Assembly: GCA_963693365.1 (NCBI GenBank)
Contig: CAVNZM010000007.1
Location: forward strand, 10,416,001 to 10,480,000
DNA length: 64,000 nt
From: Amoebidium appalachense
Taxonomy: Eukaryota; Ichthyosporea
Reading direction: 5' to 3'
This document shows, piece by piece, positions 1 through 13,088 of the stretch. The notes beneath the pieces are model-generated. The model was given only the letters and a program-made list of their open reading frames with translations, searched no databases and was not told where the DNA came from. Made by a program: the position numbers and the translations under genes. Every line of letters starts with the position of its first letter. The first letter of the stretch is position 1.

Positions 1-232
1 CCACCACCGCCGCCAACCATCACTAATTTTTTTTTGTGGCATCCCTTCTGCCACGGTACTCCCCTTCCCACCTGCCATGCACGGCACAATGTAAGCCATG
101 CCCGTCTCGTCACTACAAGTGCTAATATGAACACACATTTGAATCACAGCCTACATTCATGCCCTAGTCATGTGTCTTGGCTACTGTATCTTCCGTGTGT
201 ATGCCCCATGCTCATTTAATAATTCTTTGCAG

Positions 233-372
233 AGCGGCTGCTGGACAGCTACTTTAACATAGTGCGCAAGAGGGTGCAGGACAGTGTGCCCAAGGCCATC
301 ATGCTGCACATGGTCAACGCAGTCAAGGAGCACCTGCAGAGCACCCTGGTAAGTGAGCACGCACATGCACAT

Positions 373-409
<37 letters not shown>

Positions 410-1319
410 GAGAGAGAGAGATACTATGTGTGTGTGGCATGAGTGTGTGTGAGTGTGTGTGTGTGTGTGTGTTCGACATCCATCCTCTGATGATGTGTGC
501 TGCGCCACATGCACCACTCTTTGGCAGTGTGTGCACCATGAAATGCCGACTTCAGTTGTACACATGCACGTGCTCGTTACCACGGACCTACCCGATGCAT
601 GTGCTTGTGCATGCACGTTGCTGTGCTGACACTGTGTGCAGGTGGCCAAACTCTACACCCCCGAGTCTGTGGAGACACTACTCCAGGAAAGCCCTCACAT
701 CGCAAAGCAGGTCCGTCCCCCCCCCCCCCCCCCCCCCCTCCCCCGCCTTCCCCCCCCTCACACACACGCACACACACCACCGCCACCACCATGCCGCTGC
801 CACCGCCGCCGCGGCGGTGGCCGGCTAAAACAGCAACAGCACAAACACCATTCTAATTCCAGATTTTGTGTGGATTGTTTTAGTCGATGGGTGCTCACAA
901 CTACAAGGGGCCATGTGTGGTTGTTGAACACATTCTCTGTTTTGATAATGATTTTGGTTGTGTATGTACGGACTCCCCCTGCATGCAACGGTCGGTTCCA
1001 TCACAGAGTATTGGTGGTGCGTTGTTCGGTTCGTCGATATCTTGCACTATTCCCACACAGATACATGGACAAGTGGCAAGCACACTGAAACACTCACAAT
1101 TTTGTACATTTATACCACATGCACATTCATGCACGCACACACGCAGACACACATACGCTCACTCACTCACCCACCCACCCACCCACCCACCCACCCATCC
1201 ACCCGCCCATCCACCCGCCCGCCCACCCCATTACCCACACACACATCCACACACACATGCGTGCGCGCGAGCACACACACACACACACACACACCTACCC
1301 GCCCACACACACCTACCCG

Positions 1320-1378
<59 letters not shown>

Positions 1379-1462
1379 CGCAAGGAGACCAAGGAAGTAC
1401 TCGACACACTCAATCGGGCGGCATCCATTCTCAACACAATCAGCGACTCGGTGCAGCTGTGA
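233..1462 (+). CDS. Dynamin-family GTPase, last three exons (GTPase effector domain); 5' part outside window
   Basis: Exons 233-348, 642-710 and 1379-1462 join in one frame and end at TGA 1460-1462. They encode the GTPase effector domain that closes dynamin-superfamily membrane-fission GTPases. Diagnostic stretches are [20 protein letters not shown], then [18 protein letters not shown], then a short helix ending NTISDSVQL. All junctions are GT-AG (gtaagt and gtccgt donors). No PH or proline-rich domain follows the GED, which suggests a DRP1/Vps1-like rather than classical endocytic dynamin, but the upstream domains cannot be seen. The GED folds back on the stalk and supports assembly-stimulated GTP hydrolysis (family knowledge). 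The last intron begins with a C tract and ends in about 50 bp of (CA)n running into the acceptor CAG. The family call is secure; the subfamily is inference. Confidence 0.93.
1166..1377. repeat. (CCCA)n and (CA)n arrays before an acceptor
   Basis: CCCA repeats (1168-1200) and several CA arrays end with 1325-1377 (CA)n that runs into the CAG acceptor of the last dynamin exon. Confidence 0.95.
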
Positions 1463-2935
1463 GCCAACCATTGAGGTGGTTATAGATCGGTTTGCCGATT
1501 AGTGTAATCGACTGTGATCGAGTAGAAATTGCCGCGAATGTGTTCTTGCGTCCGAATATTAAAACCTTCAGTTTGTTTCTCTTAGATACAGAATCTGAGA
1601 TTTCTTCCGTTGATTTCCTATTGTTTTTAGTCTGTTCCTTTTAAATTTCGTTTCTGTTCAGGCTCTTCCATTGCATTCCAAAGTTCCGGATTCGTTCCTG
1701 TTCTCTCAAATGTTGTGCAGTGGTTGATTGCAAGAGGTGGGGATGGTAGACTTGCTGCTAATGAGAAGAGTGGGTAGGAAGCGCCCTAGCTACACAATTG
1801 AAGCAGTACACTGCACAGGCACTCATAAGCACACATCTACACTGTAGCCCTAGTAGCACTGTATGGCCACATGGCGCCACATGTGGACAAATTTTTTGAC
1901 GTTGTATGAATTATCTTTCACACTGTCAGACCCGCGATTTATGTTCGCGTTTATTTCGTGTGTATGTGTGAGGCCCCGGCCGGCCCGGGGATGTAATCCG
2001 ATATCGACGTCAAATATATGCATCGATATATACGTTGTCCTACACGTAAATCGAATAATATTAGGCTCCAGATGTTCATGCAACCCACAATGTGCACATC
2101 ATGTAGCTGTATTTAGTTGTACGTGTACACATGCATATGTACACGTGCGCACGCCCATGGCCATGTGTGTGTCGTGTCACGTGTGCACGGTATGTGTGTA
2201 CGTGTGTGTGTATGTATCTTGGAGGCTAGAGCGGGCGTTTCCACGGCGATGGCGTACATGTGCAGGCGTCAGTGGCGACTTTGCATGTGCGTGTGTGTGT
2301 GTGTGTGTGCACGTCTGTGTTTTGTCTTCAGTTATTTTATGCAAAATTTTGCGGCTTTGATTCTTCCGGTTTCAAATTTGACGGTTGCAATGGGTGTACA
2401 TGTCAGTACGCGCACGTGTGTGGAGGTAGCGCTGGGCATGCACAGGGATCCTGCTTAGAGGCACCTAACCATGAAGTTCCAACGTTAACAACCCCTTCAT
2501 CTCCTTCCTCACCAGTAGGTAACTGTTCAAAGCTTCATCATCGGCTCAGACACACCTCTACAGGCGGGGGGGGGGGGGGGGGCGCAGCTCGGCCACGTGT
2601 GGCGCCTGTCAGTGCACTTAGTACCGTGCAGCAGGAGCACAGCATTAATTATTTGCCCATGGGCCTAATGGCCATACTTATTGGCCACGTGCTGGGGAAG
2701 GTGTGCCTGCACATGGCACGTGTGTTTGCCAAAAAAATCACCAGCTAACGTGTACAATATATGCCACTTGTCAAATCCCTCAAAAGCAGCATTACATATG
2801 CTCCGTTACGTGAGCATGTGCTAGATATTCCTGATTACAATAGGCACACAACATAGTGCTCCTATGTTTGTTGCGCAGTATAAAGAACTTTGGCGCTGCT
2901 TAATATTGCGCACTCAATGTGTTCGGTAAGTGTGA

Positions 2936-2995
<60 letters not shown>

Positions 2996-3013
2996 GTGTG
3001 TGCGTGTGCGTGC

Positions 3014-3044
<31 letters not shown>

Positions 3045-3196
3045 TATGTGTGTGTGTGTGTGTGTGTTTGTTTGGCCCCTGTGATGTGCGAGTGTAAGTG
3101 CATGAGTTTGAAGTATGTTCTCAAGACTTAGTGCGACATGTTTGATATGTCTGTGCAAGTGCGTCAAGAGTGTTCATGCCACACAAGTCACGTGGC
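1463..3196. other. Intergenic spacer between convergent genes
   Basis: It lies between the stop of the dynamin-like gene (+) and the stop of the NCBP3-like gene (-), so it should hold both 3' UTRs. No ORF here looks coding. It contains a G18 tract near 2565 and a long interrupted GT array at 2938-3068. Confidence 0.7.
2938..3068. repeat. (GT)n microsatellite
   Basis: About 130 bp of GT with a few GC and TA interruptions, in the spacer between the dynamin-like and NCBP3-like genes. Confidence 0.95.
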
Positions 3197-4349
3197 TTAG
3201 AAGTCCTCATCCATTGGCTCCAGGTCATCATCGTCCATAGCCACCTCCTGGCCCTGTGTCTCCACCTGCACCTGCTCTGCAACCACTGCTGGCGCTTGCA
3301 CGGGGGCTGGGGCTGGGGCCGGGGCCGGGTCTGTGTCGGCCATTTGTGCCATGTCTTCGGCCTAGGCAGACAGTGCAGTGTGCGTGTGTGTGTGTGTGTG
3401 TGTGGTGTGTGTGTGTGTGTGTGTGTGTGCGTGTGTGTGTGCGTGTGTGTGTGTGTGCGTGTGTGTGTGTGTGCATGTGTGTGTGCGTGTGTGTGTGTGT
3501 GCGCGGCGGGGGGAGGGAGGGGGGGGGGGGTGTTAGTGTTTGGATTTAACAGGGGAGTCATGCAAGACATTCAAAAAAGGTGGGAAAGAAACAGATGCAC
3601 ATAAGCAGGCAGGCCCACCTACACACAAGCACACACACACTCGAGACACACATCATGCCCTTGCTAGCCATGTGGGTGGATCACGTGTTCTCCCACATGG
3701 ACACAAATATTAATCACTTAGAATTCTCTACTCATCTGTTGGACCTTATGCAGCCCCCCCCCCCCCCCCCCCCCCCCCCCCTTTCAGTCCCTCTCTCTCG
3801 ACCAGCAGAGGTGGAGGAAGGAAAGCGGGTGATCTTGAGTGTATGCGAGGTGATCTTGAGTGTATGCATGTGTGCATCCATGTGTGCGTGCGTGTATAGA
3901 GGGGGGGGGGGGGGGGGGGGGGGGTGGGGGTGGGAATGCGGAACACGGTACGAAGTACGCATACACGAAGGACAAATGCAAAGGCAAACATTCAAGTATG
4001 CAACATCAGCCATGCGCACAGCATGCGTCATAAGCAGAGCCCATCCTCAGGGAGGGCCCAAGTCACCAATTGCGTCTGAGTTTCGACCCCTTTGCCCGCG
4101 TATATACAACTATCCAACTCAGACAGCAGCATCAACTGAACTTGGGAGGGTCAACCCGTCTTGATCAAAGACGAGCAGGGTTGCTTATGCAAGCAAGGTG
4201 AGCAAAACGGTGAATATGTGTGTGCAAACTAATGCAGTGCAGCGGAAAATGAGTATGTGCTTACAAATGCACGACACAGAGCAACCATGCCCGGTTGCAT
4301 GGAAGTAAAGCGGTCTCCACACAGTGGTCTGTCCTGAAAGGACACCTCT

Positions 4350-4380
<31 letters not shown>

Positions 4381-6232
4381 GCTATACACACCATCTTTGC
4401 CTTTGCAGCCGCCACGGCAGCAGCCAGCAGGTCGTCCACATCCTCCTCCACCTCCCTCCCTTGACACACACTCAGCATGCATGCACACGTATACTCCCAA
4501 TCTCTTGGTGCATTCACTCAGTCCATCCAACCGTCACCCCCCTCAACTTTTTCTCTCTGCTCTGTGCTTTAAGTCCACTTACTGCCATCACAACCACATC
4601 CACTTTTGCACAACCCCCCCCCCCCCAAAAAAAAAAAAAAAAACACTTGGATTTGGACACATTATTCCATCCTAGTTCCTCCTAGTTCGAATATATGCCT
4701 TCCCCAGCCTCTCGCCTGCCGTTGCCCCCCCCCCCCCCCCTCCCCCCCCCCTCCCCCCCCCCCCCCCCCCCCCCCCCACTTCTCCTCAACAATGCAAAGG
4801 GAGGAGAGACCATGCACACAAATAACCCCCCCCTCTCCCCCCCCCCCCCCCCTCCCCACCTCCACACACACATACACACACGCGCGCGCGCGCGCGCGCA
4901 TGCACATACCTGGTCTTCCGAGCACCACAGGCCCCGTGTTCACCCTGCAACCCCTCAGTCAGCAATGCCCCCCACTGCATTCACCCTCACGCCACTGTGC
5001 CACGCACCAATCAAAGACCTGCAAACATTCACACCATCCTAGGCATGCAGCCCAACTACACAAGAGTACAAACACATCATTCTTGAAGGTGTGGTCGACA
5101 ATCTCTGTGACTTGGCCAACCTAAAAACATTTCCACACACAGTATTGTAAACAACCCCATTATTGCTTGGTGTATAGGAACAGTGTGCGTTGGAATGGAG
5201 AAGTGGGTGGTGGTGGTAAGGTCGGGAAACCGCGGGCTGGGCGGGCGGGCGGGCGGCGGGGGGGGGGGGGGGGGGGGGGGAGGGTGTTGTTACGGCAATG
5301 GGGGAGGAGGAGGAGGCTGGAAGTCGTCTTTTGCCACACGGGCCCACTTGACGTCATCTGCAGGTGCGAGACAATCAGATGGGGCATGGACTAGTGCCCA
5401 GTTCAAGGTGGGTGTCCAAATATGGCATGGCAGCAGCCCACCATCATATGCACATACATACAAACACACACATGAACCAACGACACACCAACCCACCTAC
5501 CACTCATCCTTACACTCACTGTGGGTGAAGGGAAGATGTTGAACAGGAAGGATTACAGACACACGCACGAATGCACGCATGCATGCACACGCACGAATGC
5601 ATGCACACACACACACACACACACACAGAGCAAAAGCCCACAACCCATGTAGCCGAGAGTGTCACAAACGCAACTATGCAACCACCAGCACAGACAGATA
5701 CACATGCCTGTACACTCGCACAATGCCCCGAAAGAGAGGGGGGGGGGGGGGGGGGGGGACCCCACGTACGCACCTTCGGTGGCACCCCGCAGCAGCACAA
5801 AGTCCCGACCGTTGAAGGGTCGACCTTGTCTCCAGTGCAGCTCGGGTAGGCCGGAGACTGGGGAGGAGGGGGGGGGGGGGGGGGGGGGGGGAGGGGCAGA
5901 CAGAGGATGAATGGGTTGGAACGGGGGTGTGTGTGATGGAATGCAGAGGGGAGACTGGAGAGGAGAGATGTGGCATGAGCGATTAGACTTCGGGTTACGG
6001 GGTTGGTTGTAAGGGGATGGGGGGGGGGGAAGGGACACAGGGACAGAATGAAGAGCATGAGCAGTACTGAAAGCAGCAGCACGGAGATTACACTCACAGC
6101 CCATTGAGGAGGGGAGGTGGCCAGAGGATGAATCCATGGGAGGCTGGCACCATTACAATCATCCCTACAGCACCCCACCATGTAGACATGCTACCCCCCC
6201 CCCCCCCCTCCATCAAACCACGCTAACCCTCA

Positions 6233-6270
<38 letters not shown>

Positions 6271-6287
6271 CAACCCATGCAGACAGA

Positions 6288-6324
<37 letters not shown>

Positions 6325-6518
6325 ACCCACCACCACCACCACCACCACCACCACTGCTAACCCCCAACAGGCTAAAACACCCCACCACCAGTAGACACCA
6401 CATCAAGAAAACACCATTGCACCATAACATAGGATTGATGCAACCACGGGGTATTCACATGCGACACAGCACCTAATTACACAACGACAAAGAATGATTC
6501 AACACGGGAGGAAGGGAG

Positions 6519-6564
<46 letters not shown>

Positions 6565-7326
6565 TGAATGCGTCAAAAAGTATGAAGTACACAAGAACAA
6601 ACGGATAACACGATGCAGAATGCAAGCCATACATAAAGAGTATGCATAATAAGCAGAGCCCATCCTCAGGGGGGGCCCACGTCATCCACAGTACCCGAGT
6701 TTCGACCTATTCCCCTCGTTAACGAAACCCAACTCAGATACTGTTTCACTGGGGGATACTTACAGTCATCGGCGTTGATGCCGAGCATTTCTGGATAGTC
6801 ACTCTGCAGGGCACATGCAGTGAGTGAGCGGGTGCACCAACCGTACACACGCAATGAATAGCAAAGGGAGGATCATGGCCATGCCGCACCCTCAAGAGGG
6901 CTCAAAAGCATGAGGCATTCACAGATCGTGCTAGCTATGGGGTGGGATGGTGTGAGGTGTAACTAGTGGGAAAGGGATGTGTTAGAGATAGGAAGCAGTG
7001 GCAGTGATGCATAGGGGTGCCCTCACCAGCAGGATAGGCTTGCTGTGTTGCTGCAGGCTGCGCTGTGCATCCTTGGCATCTGCCCACGACACGATACCTG
7101 CACGTGCACACACATCAGCACACATGCTGCCCTCTGCCAACATAGACCCCCTCCATATGCCTAACCCAGCAACCCCCTTCCACACCTGCCCAGTCCACAC
7201 CATTCCAACCATCTTCCCTCCTTCGACGTTTGTTCAAACCCCCCTCCCCCCTCCCCCTCCCTCCCCCCCGTTCCCCTTCATCACATAACCATCCATCTAT
7301 CCTCCCCCCCCCCCCCCCCCCCCCCT

Positions 7327-7358
<32 letters not shown>

Positions 7359-8177
7359 CCCCCCCAAAAAAAACCCTCACGAAAAAAAATCTTTCAAGCC
7401 TTAACACACACTTTCTATAAACAACTCGCACCATTTCCTTATACACACTTCCTTTCCCTATCCCCCCCCCCCCCCCCCCCCTCCCCCTCCCCCCCGTCCC
7501 CCCGGGGAGCCACCCCATCTATCCCCATCTCTCTTGTTGTCCCCCCACCTCCAGCCCAACCCCCCTCCTCCCCCATCCCCCCCATCCCCCCCTCCCCCCC
7601 CCAACAAAAAGAAAGAGGGAGAAAGAAAGAAAAAGACCTACAGCTGGAGTCGTTTATAGGCTCGACACTGGCTGGTGGGGGCACAGCCTGGACCCAGTAG
7701 TTCATGATGTCATCAGTGGTCCACCCGTCTGTGCCGTACATGTACACTGCATCGCCCTGCACCACGGCATGCTCACTGGCCTCCCTGCGTGGCTCACTGA
7801 ACAGGTCTGCCCCACCATATCCTGTCAGAATAAACAATACCAACAAACACCCCCTCCCCCTGCCCCTCCCCACTCCCTCATAGCCAAGCGTCTCCCCCTC
7901 CCCCCCCCCCCATCCCACCCACCCACCAACCAACCACCACCACCTTTGAGACCACCACCACCAGCAACAGCAACCCAAGCCCATCGCCCTCATTCACGCC
8001 CCCTGCCCCCGCCCCCTCCCCTTCTCCCCCTCAAGACACACGCACACACCCCACCACTTCCCCCCCTTCCGTGTATCACAGATATGGCGCACCATTCCCG
8101 CCTACGTTGTTTACATCCAAAGCTACCAGAAGCAAAAAGGGAGGCCACAAAAGAGGAGCCCCAGCCACATAGGAAGG

Positions 8178-8229
<52 letters not shown>

Positions 8230-8670
8230 TACTTGGATCTCCGTAATCCTCAACCCTGCAAAGAAAAAAAAAAAAAAAAAAAAAAAAAAAACTGTGAGAC
8301 CATGGACTCGACAACACCCCATGCTCAAAAGGAAAAGGAGAGACATATCACACCAGCAGATATCCTAGATGCTCCTGCACACACCAAAGACCTTTGCACT
8401 ACACCCACACACGTCTCTCCGTGCACATGTTTCTATGTGTTCGTGTGTACCTGCACCTGTACAATGCTTGTGTGTGTGTGTGTGTGTGTGTGTGTTGGGG
8501 GGGGGGGGGGGGGGGGGGGGGCCAGGGTATGCACTATGCCTATGCCCACACCTTGTACAGTAAGGTGTGTGCGTGTGGTGTGCGTCACGTGCATGCCCGT
8601 CTGCCTTGTGTGAAACCCAGGCAGGACAGCAGATGCATGGCCGTGAATGCACATACAGGGTCATAACCAG

Positions 8671-8709
<39 letters not shown>

Positions 8710-9045
8710 ACCACCACCACCACCACCACCACCTCCCCCTCCCCCCCTCCCCCTCCCCCCCGTTTTTTTCTTTTTCTTTTTGGCTTTTTTGACTCTGCCG
8801 CAAGCAGATAGAAGGGGGGTTATTCAAACTCACTCCATGCCCTGAGAGTTAAATTTGCGGGTCCGACCCCCGACCCGACCCGTAAAAGCATCTGGCACGC
8901 TGCCGGCATTCTGTGGAGGAAGATTAGTGGGTGGCAGAACATGGGCAAGGGGGGATGCAACAGGAACACAGGCACGGGGTTAAGTCACGGGTGTGTGCGC
9001 GCATGTGCACTGTGTCTGAAATAACGTGCAGATGTAGGCACACCA

Positions 9046-9115
<70 letters not shown>

Positions 9116-10373
9116 ACTCGTGCAAGGTGTGTGGGTGTGTAGGTCTCTCTCTCTTTCTCTCTCTTTCTTTCCCCCCCACCCCTCCCTTCCCTCCCTCCTT
9201 CCCTTCTTCTCTCTCCCCCTTCCGCTTACTCGCTCTCCCTCTTGCATCCCTCCCCTCTCCCTCCTCTATTCCCCTCCTCCTCCTCATCAGTTTCTCCCTC
9301 CCTCCCTCTCCCCATCTCTCTCCCTCCCTCCCTCCCTCCCCTTCTCCCCCTCCTGCCCGCCATCTCTCCCTTCCTCCATCTCTCCCACCTCCCTCCTCTT
9401 TCTCTCCCCCCCCCCCCCCCTCTCCCTCTCCCCTCCACCTCTCTTTCCCTGTCTGCCCGTGCACATGCACTGACCTGCTGTGGTGGTGCCTGGCCCAATC
9501 GCATGAGCACGCTGACACGGTCCTGGAGGGGGGGCAAATCCTCGCCCTGCCCCTCCTCATCCATGTGCCGCCTGCTGTCTCTTGCTCTGTCTCGGTGGCT
9601 GCGCTCCTCCCCCCTCCGCCTCTCACGTGCACGCTCACGCAGGTCAGCAACAGTCAGCCCCTTCTGCTTGGATAAGACACAGACTCAGCCTGCCTGGTAG
9701 CTGTCTTTGAAGTCTTGCGCAAAACACACAAACTATGCAAGTTTAAAGCTAGAAAAACGTGTATGGACAGAAGGGACGATGGGTAAAGGGAGCATGCCAG
9801 GTGTAGCGGCCAACAGGGTGGTGTGTGCTATGTGGTATGAGACGCTGCAAAGCCCAGCACGTCTGGTGCTCTTGCATGGGGGTAGGGGGGGGGGTGGGCA
9901 CTCCATTTTTCTGTGACGTATGTGTGATGTGTGTGGATAGGGGAGCGCAGGGAGCAGGGAGAGGGGAAGGAGGAGGGGAAGGGGGGGGGGAAGGAAGGGG
10001 GTTGGATGGGGGATTAAGCGAGCATGTCTGTGTGTGTGTGTGTCATGCAGTGTGCATGTCACACTCAGTGTGTGCACCCCCCCCCCCCCAAAACACGTGC
10101 ACATGCACCCACCTTGCCACCGCCGACCCGGTCTCTCGTTCTGTTTGATCGGTTGTCCCGTCCATCCTGTGTAACCCAATGTCAACCCCACCCACATATG
10201 TGCCCATCACCACACACCCAATCAGACACATACATACACACACACTCTCTCTCTCCTCCTTCACCCTCCTCTCTCTCTCTCCCCTTCCCTCCCCCCCCCC
10301 CTCTCTCTCCCCCCTTAATCCCTCGCTCAATCCCTCCCTCGCTCCCCCCCCCCCCCCTCCCCCCCCTCCCCCC

Positions 10374-10404
<31 letters not shown>

Positions 10405-10569
10405 CTCTCATGCGCCTTTTCCTTTCTCCCACCACTCTCTTCGTTCGCTGTGTATACCCGAGGGTTCATCATTCAACCGAAGCCCTAGGCACCTGTGCAA
10501 TAGGCAGAAAAAGATCCATGCAAGAGAGAAGGCCGAGAACGGGGGGGGGGTGGGTTGAGGTTTTGGGGC

Positions 10570-10601
<32 letters not shown>

Positions 10602-10783
10602 AGAAGCCACGGCAAGAGGCACACATAAGGGCGAACCAACAAACTAGCCAGGCATACAGTGTGCTGCCAGATAAAAGAAGGGGGACCGCAGGAGGTTTCT
10701 TTCTTCTTTTTTTTTTTTTTTAGGGGGGGGGGGAGGGGGGGGAGTTGATAAGGGGTGGATCTTTCAAAAGAAGAAGGGGGGAA

Positions 10784-10824
<41 letters not shown>

Positions 10825-12554
10825 GTGAAATGCAGAACAAGAACACAAAGAATATGAAAACCGGGGAGAGAGGGCGAGGGGGGAGGGGGAGTTAAAGATA
10901 TGCAGAACAACAACACAAAGAATATGCAAATAGGCAGAGCCCATTCTGGGGGGGGAGGGGGGGGTCTGGTAAATTGCGTGGGTGTGTGTGTGGGGGGGGG
11001 GGGGGGGGGGGGGGGGGTAGGGTACAGAGGGGGAAGGAAGTTCCAAATGGCATTATAAACGACCTAAAATGGCCACCAATAACTCAAGCCAGGAGGTGCA
11101 AAGATTGTTTCAGGCACCCTGGCAGCCTTCTTTTGTGCCCCTACCTGCCGTCTGTCCCTGTCGTCCTCCCTGTCCTCCGTGTGCCTGCTCCTCCTACGGT
11201 CATCCCACATCTTCCTCTCCTCCTCCCTCCGCTGGTGCACCTCGTCATATGCCCCCTCTGCCTTGTAGAACCTATCGTCGTGCTGACTTTGCCTCCTCCC
11301 CGAATCCCTCTCGTCATTCCTGGACCTATCTCCCCCACGTCTCCTATCCCCTCTCCTATCATCTCTATCTCTGTCCCTGTCTCCACCCCTGTCTCTGCCT
11401 CGGTCTCTGTCTGAACCTCTCCTCCTCTCATCACGCTCATCACGCCTTCCCAGTCTATCCTCCGTTATCCTGTTCTTTCTCCACTTCCCCTCGCTATCTT
11501 TTGGTGGTTCCTGGTTGTCCTGTTGCCTGTCTGTGTTTACTCTTGGGCCTAGCCTACTCCTAAGGTCCCCTTTGCCCACCGTCACCCCCCCGCCCATTCC
11601 CTCTCCCCCGTCGTCTTGGTCGTCAGCTTGCCGTGCCCCCAGGCGCACTCGCACACTGGGTTTTGCCCTGCAACCACACAGCAATAAGGCACTGGACAGG
11701 CATAAATAAACCTAAACCAAGAACCCATGAACATTTCGTTTCTCATGCATATCAGTCCTTGAAGCTCAGCCTCAACCAATGGTTTCATGCTGAAACATGG
11801 ACACCAATTGTAATACATGTGCCAAGTACAATAATCTCTGCACACACCTGGCTGCTGCATTCTGCTGGTCATCGTCCGGCCTGTCCAGGTCACGGTATAT
11901 CTTGCGTGGACGAGGAGCAAACCCACCACCACCGCGCATGGCGGCCAGCTGGTTGAAGGAGAAAAGGAAGGAGAAAGAGCAAGGAAGGAGGAAGGAAGGA
12001 ATGGGAAGATGCTGTCAGGCTACAGGAAGACTCTGCAGAAGACGCCACTCAAAACAATAACATGGAGGCCATAGTTTGAGTTATCCCCGTTTTGCCTGGG
12101 CTTCATGATGTGGGAGAATGCAGGGAGGAGGGCAGGGTTGTGTGTGTGGAGGTAAAACGAATAGAAGAGAGACGAGGGAAGAGAAGAGAGAGGGCGGGGG
12201 GGAAAAAAAGAAGAGGAAGGGTGGAGAAATGTAGGACCCATAGATCGGTAGATGATGTTGAGAGCACACAACAGAACAAAATGAGAGGAACAAAAGGGTA
12301 ACCGTTACTAAAGGGTGACAACATGAAACAAGAAGACTTAGGTCAGGCATAGCAAAGAAGCACAAAAAGCCCCCGTGTACCCCTTGCTTGATAGCTGAGC
12401 TTCGACCATGTAGCAAAGCCGCATGGAGTAGGACAATCAAATTCACACTCAGCATCCAGCAGCCCTTCCACAAACACCAAGTTTACCTCCTGGTCAAACA
12501 GATCTGCTTCGTCGTCCAGCATCATTTTCGGGCCTTTCTTGTGCTTGCTTTTGG
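3197..12554 (-). CDS. NCBP3 (C17orf85/ELG)-like RNA-binding protein, 13 exons, first exon not found
   Basis: Exons in coding order: 12487-12554, 11848-11948, 11145-11667, 9475-9666, 8834-8910, 8233-8255 (23-nt microexon), 7642-7821, 7027-7097, 6764-6803, 5774-5857, 5294-5357, 4392-4455 and 3197-3361. All introns are GT-AG and phases chain without a break to TAA at 3197-3199, giving about 549 residues. The centre matches the NCBP3/DUF2414 RNA-recognition fold: [17 protein letters not shown], then [16 protein letters not shown] with AQRSL, comparable to the WLDD-TSCNVVW block of animal NCBP3. Next come [12 protein letters not shown] and [16 protein letters not shown], like FATKDD in NCBP3. The N-terminal half has VRVRLG and GDLRSRLG motifs and an Arg/Asp-rich stretch (11145-11667); the C-terminus is Pro/Ala then acidic ([13 protein letters not shown]). 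NCBP3 binds capped mRNA with CBP80 in nuclear export. Translation may start at [10 protein letters not shown] inside exon 1 or in an undetected exon upstream. The 4455 acceptor is chosen by phase. Confidence 0.8.
3932..4351 (+). repeat. Dispersed G-tract-linked repeat, near-full copy
   Basis: It starts at GGGAATGCGGAACACGG beside a G tract and ends at CACCTCTGA before another. It is about 420 bp and nearly identical over its length to 28772-29211 and, inverted, to 17421-17817. It sits in the last intron of the NCBP3-like gene. It has no ORF with family resemblance. Confidence 0.88.
6563..6755 (+). repeat. Dispersed G-tract-linked repeat, divergent short form
   Basis: It begins TTTGAATGCGTCAAAAAG immediately after a G tract and shares GCAGAGCCCATCCTCAGG and the GAGTTTCGACC block with the long copies. 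It forms a subfamily with 16925-17172, 33038-33118 and 38707-38852. It ends directly next to NCBP3-like exon 6764-6803. Confidence 0.85.
8179..8227. repeat. 49-bp G homopolymer
   Basis: An uninterrupted G run lying 5 bp from NCBP3-like microexon 8233-8255, i.e. a C tract just inside its donor in the sense strand. Confidence 0.95.
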
Positions 12555-13088
12555 CTATCAAAAGAGCAGTAAGAGAAGAGACCTGGGTGCTTCTGGTGTT
12601 TAGCTAAACGACTTTTTTAAAGGGTGGTTTTCACGCTCGGAGGCTTCTGATACCACTTGCACCTAATAATATCAGCTGTCCACTGAATATGCTGTAACCA
12701 GGTGAAGTAAATATTTTTGGTCCCGCCAAAATGCCGTTGCGATTAGGGGTGGGCTATGCGCGATTGCAATTTTGCGATTTGAAAGCGATAACTGACCAAA
12801 ACATATGCCTATGACGCCAATTCATAAGCCGCTTCACGCTAAATGGATGCTTCTGTGGGCTATCGTTGACGGTGCACATGCACAAGTGGTCCGTCAGTCC
12901 GTGGTCAGGGGGTCGGCACAACTTTACAAGTTGCATGCTGGTGTAACCAAGTTAAATAGAGGGACAGCAAACGGGATTTAGTGGTTTTGCTTGTAGGTGT
13001 ACCTGGAGAAACAACAGAAACAACAAGCTGCATTTAGAGGGTCGTAGGTTACGCATAACAATAGGCCAGCTCTCTGTTAAAAGTAAAG
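12555..13088. promoter_or_regulatory. Divergent intergenic region (NCBP3-like / DUF1764)
   Basis: This 534-bp gap separates two divergently transcribed genes. It probably contains the undetected first exon of the minus-strand gene plus promoters for both. It is free of the CA/GT arrays and G/C tracts that fill the introns. I could not identify a TATA box or a specific operator. Confidence 0.45.

Noticed and set aside
2300-2750. Plus-strand ORF with a Cys-rich segment near 2350-2450
   Set aside because: No splice-site support, no family resemblance, and it passes through a G tract; likely chance in a spacer.
5030-5112. Minus-strand frame with [19 protein letters not shown], possible extra exon of the NCBP3-like gene
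   Set aside because: That frame does not match the phase of the neighbouring exons; the phase-compatible frame reads unlike the family, and exons 5294-5357 and 4392-4455 can join directly.
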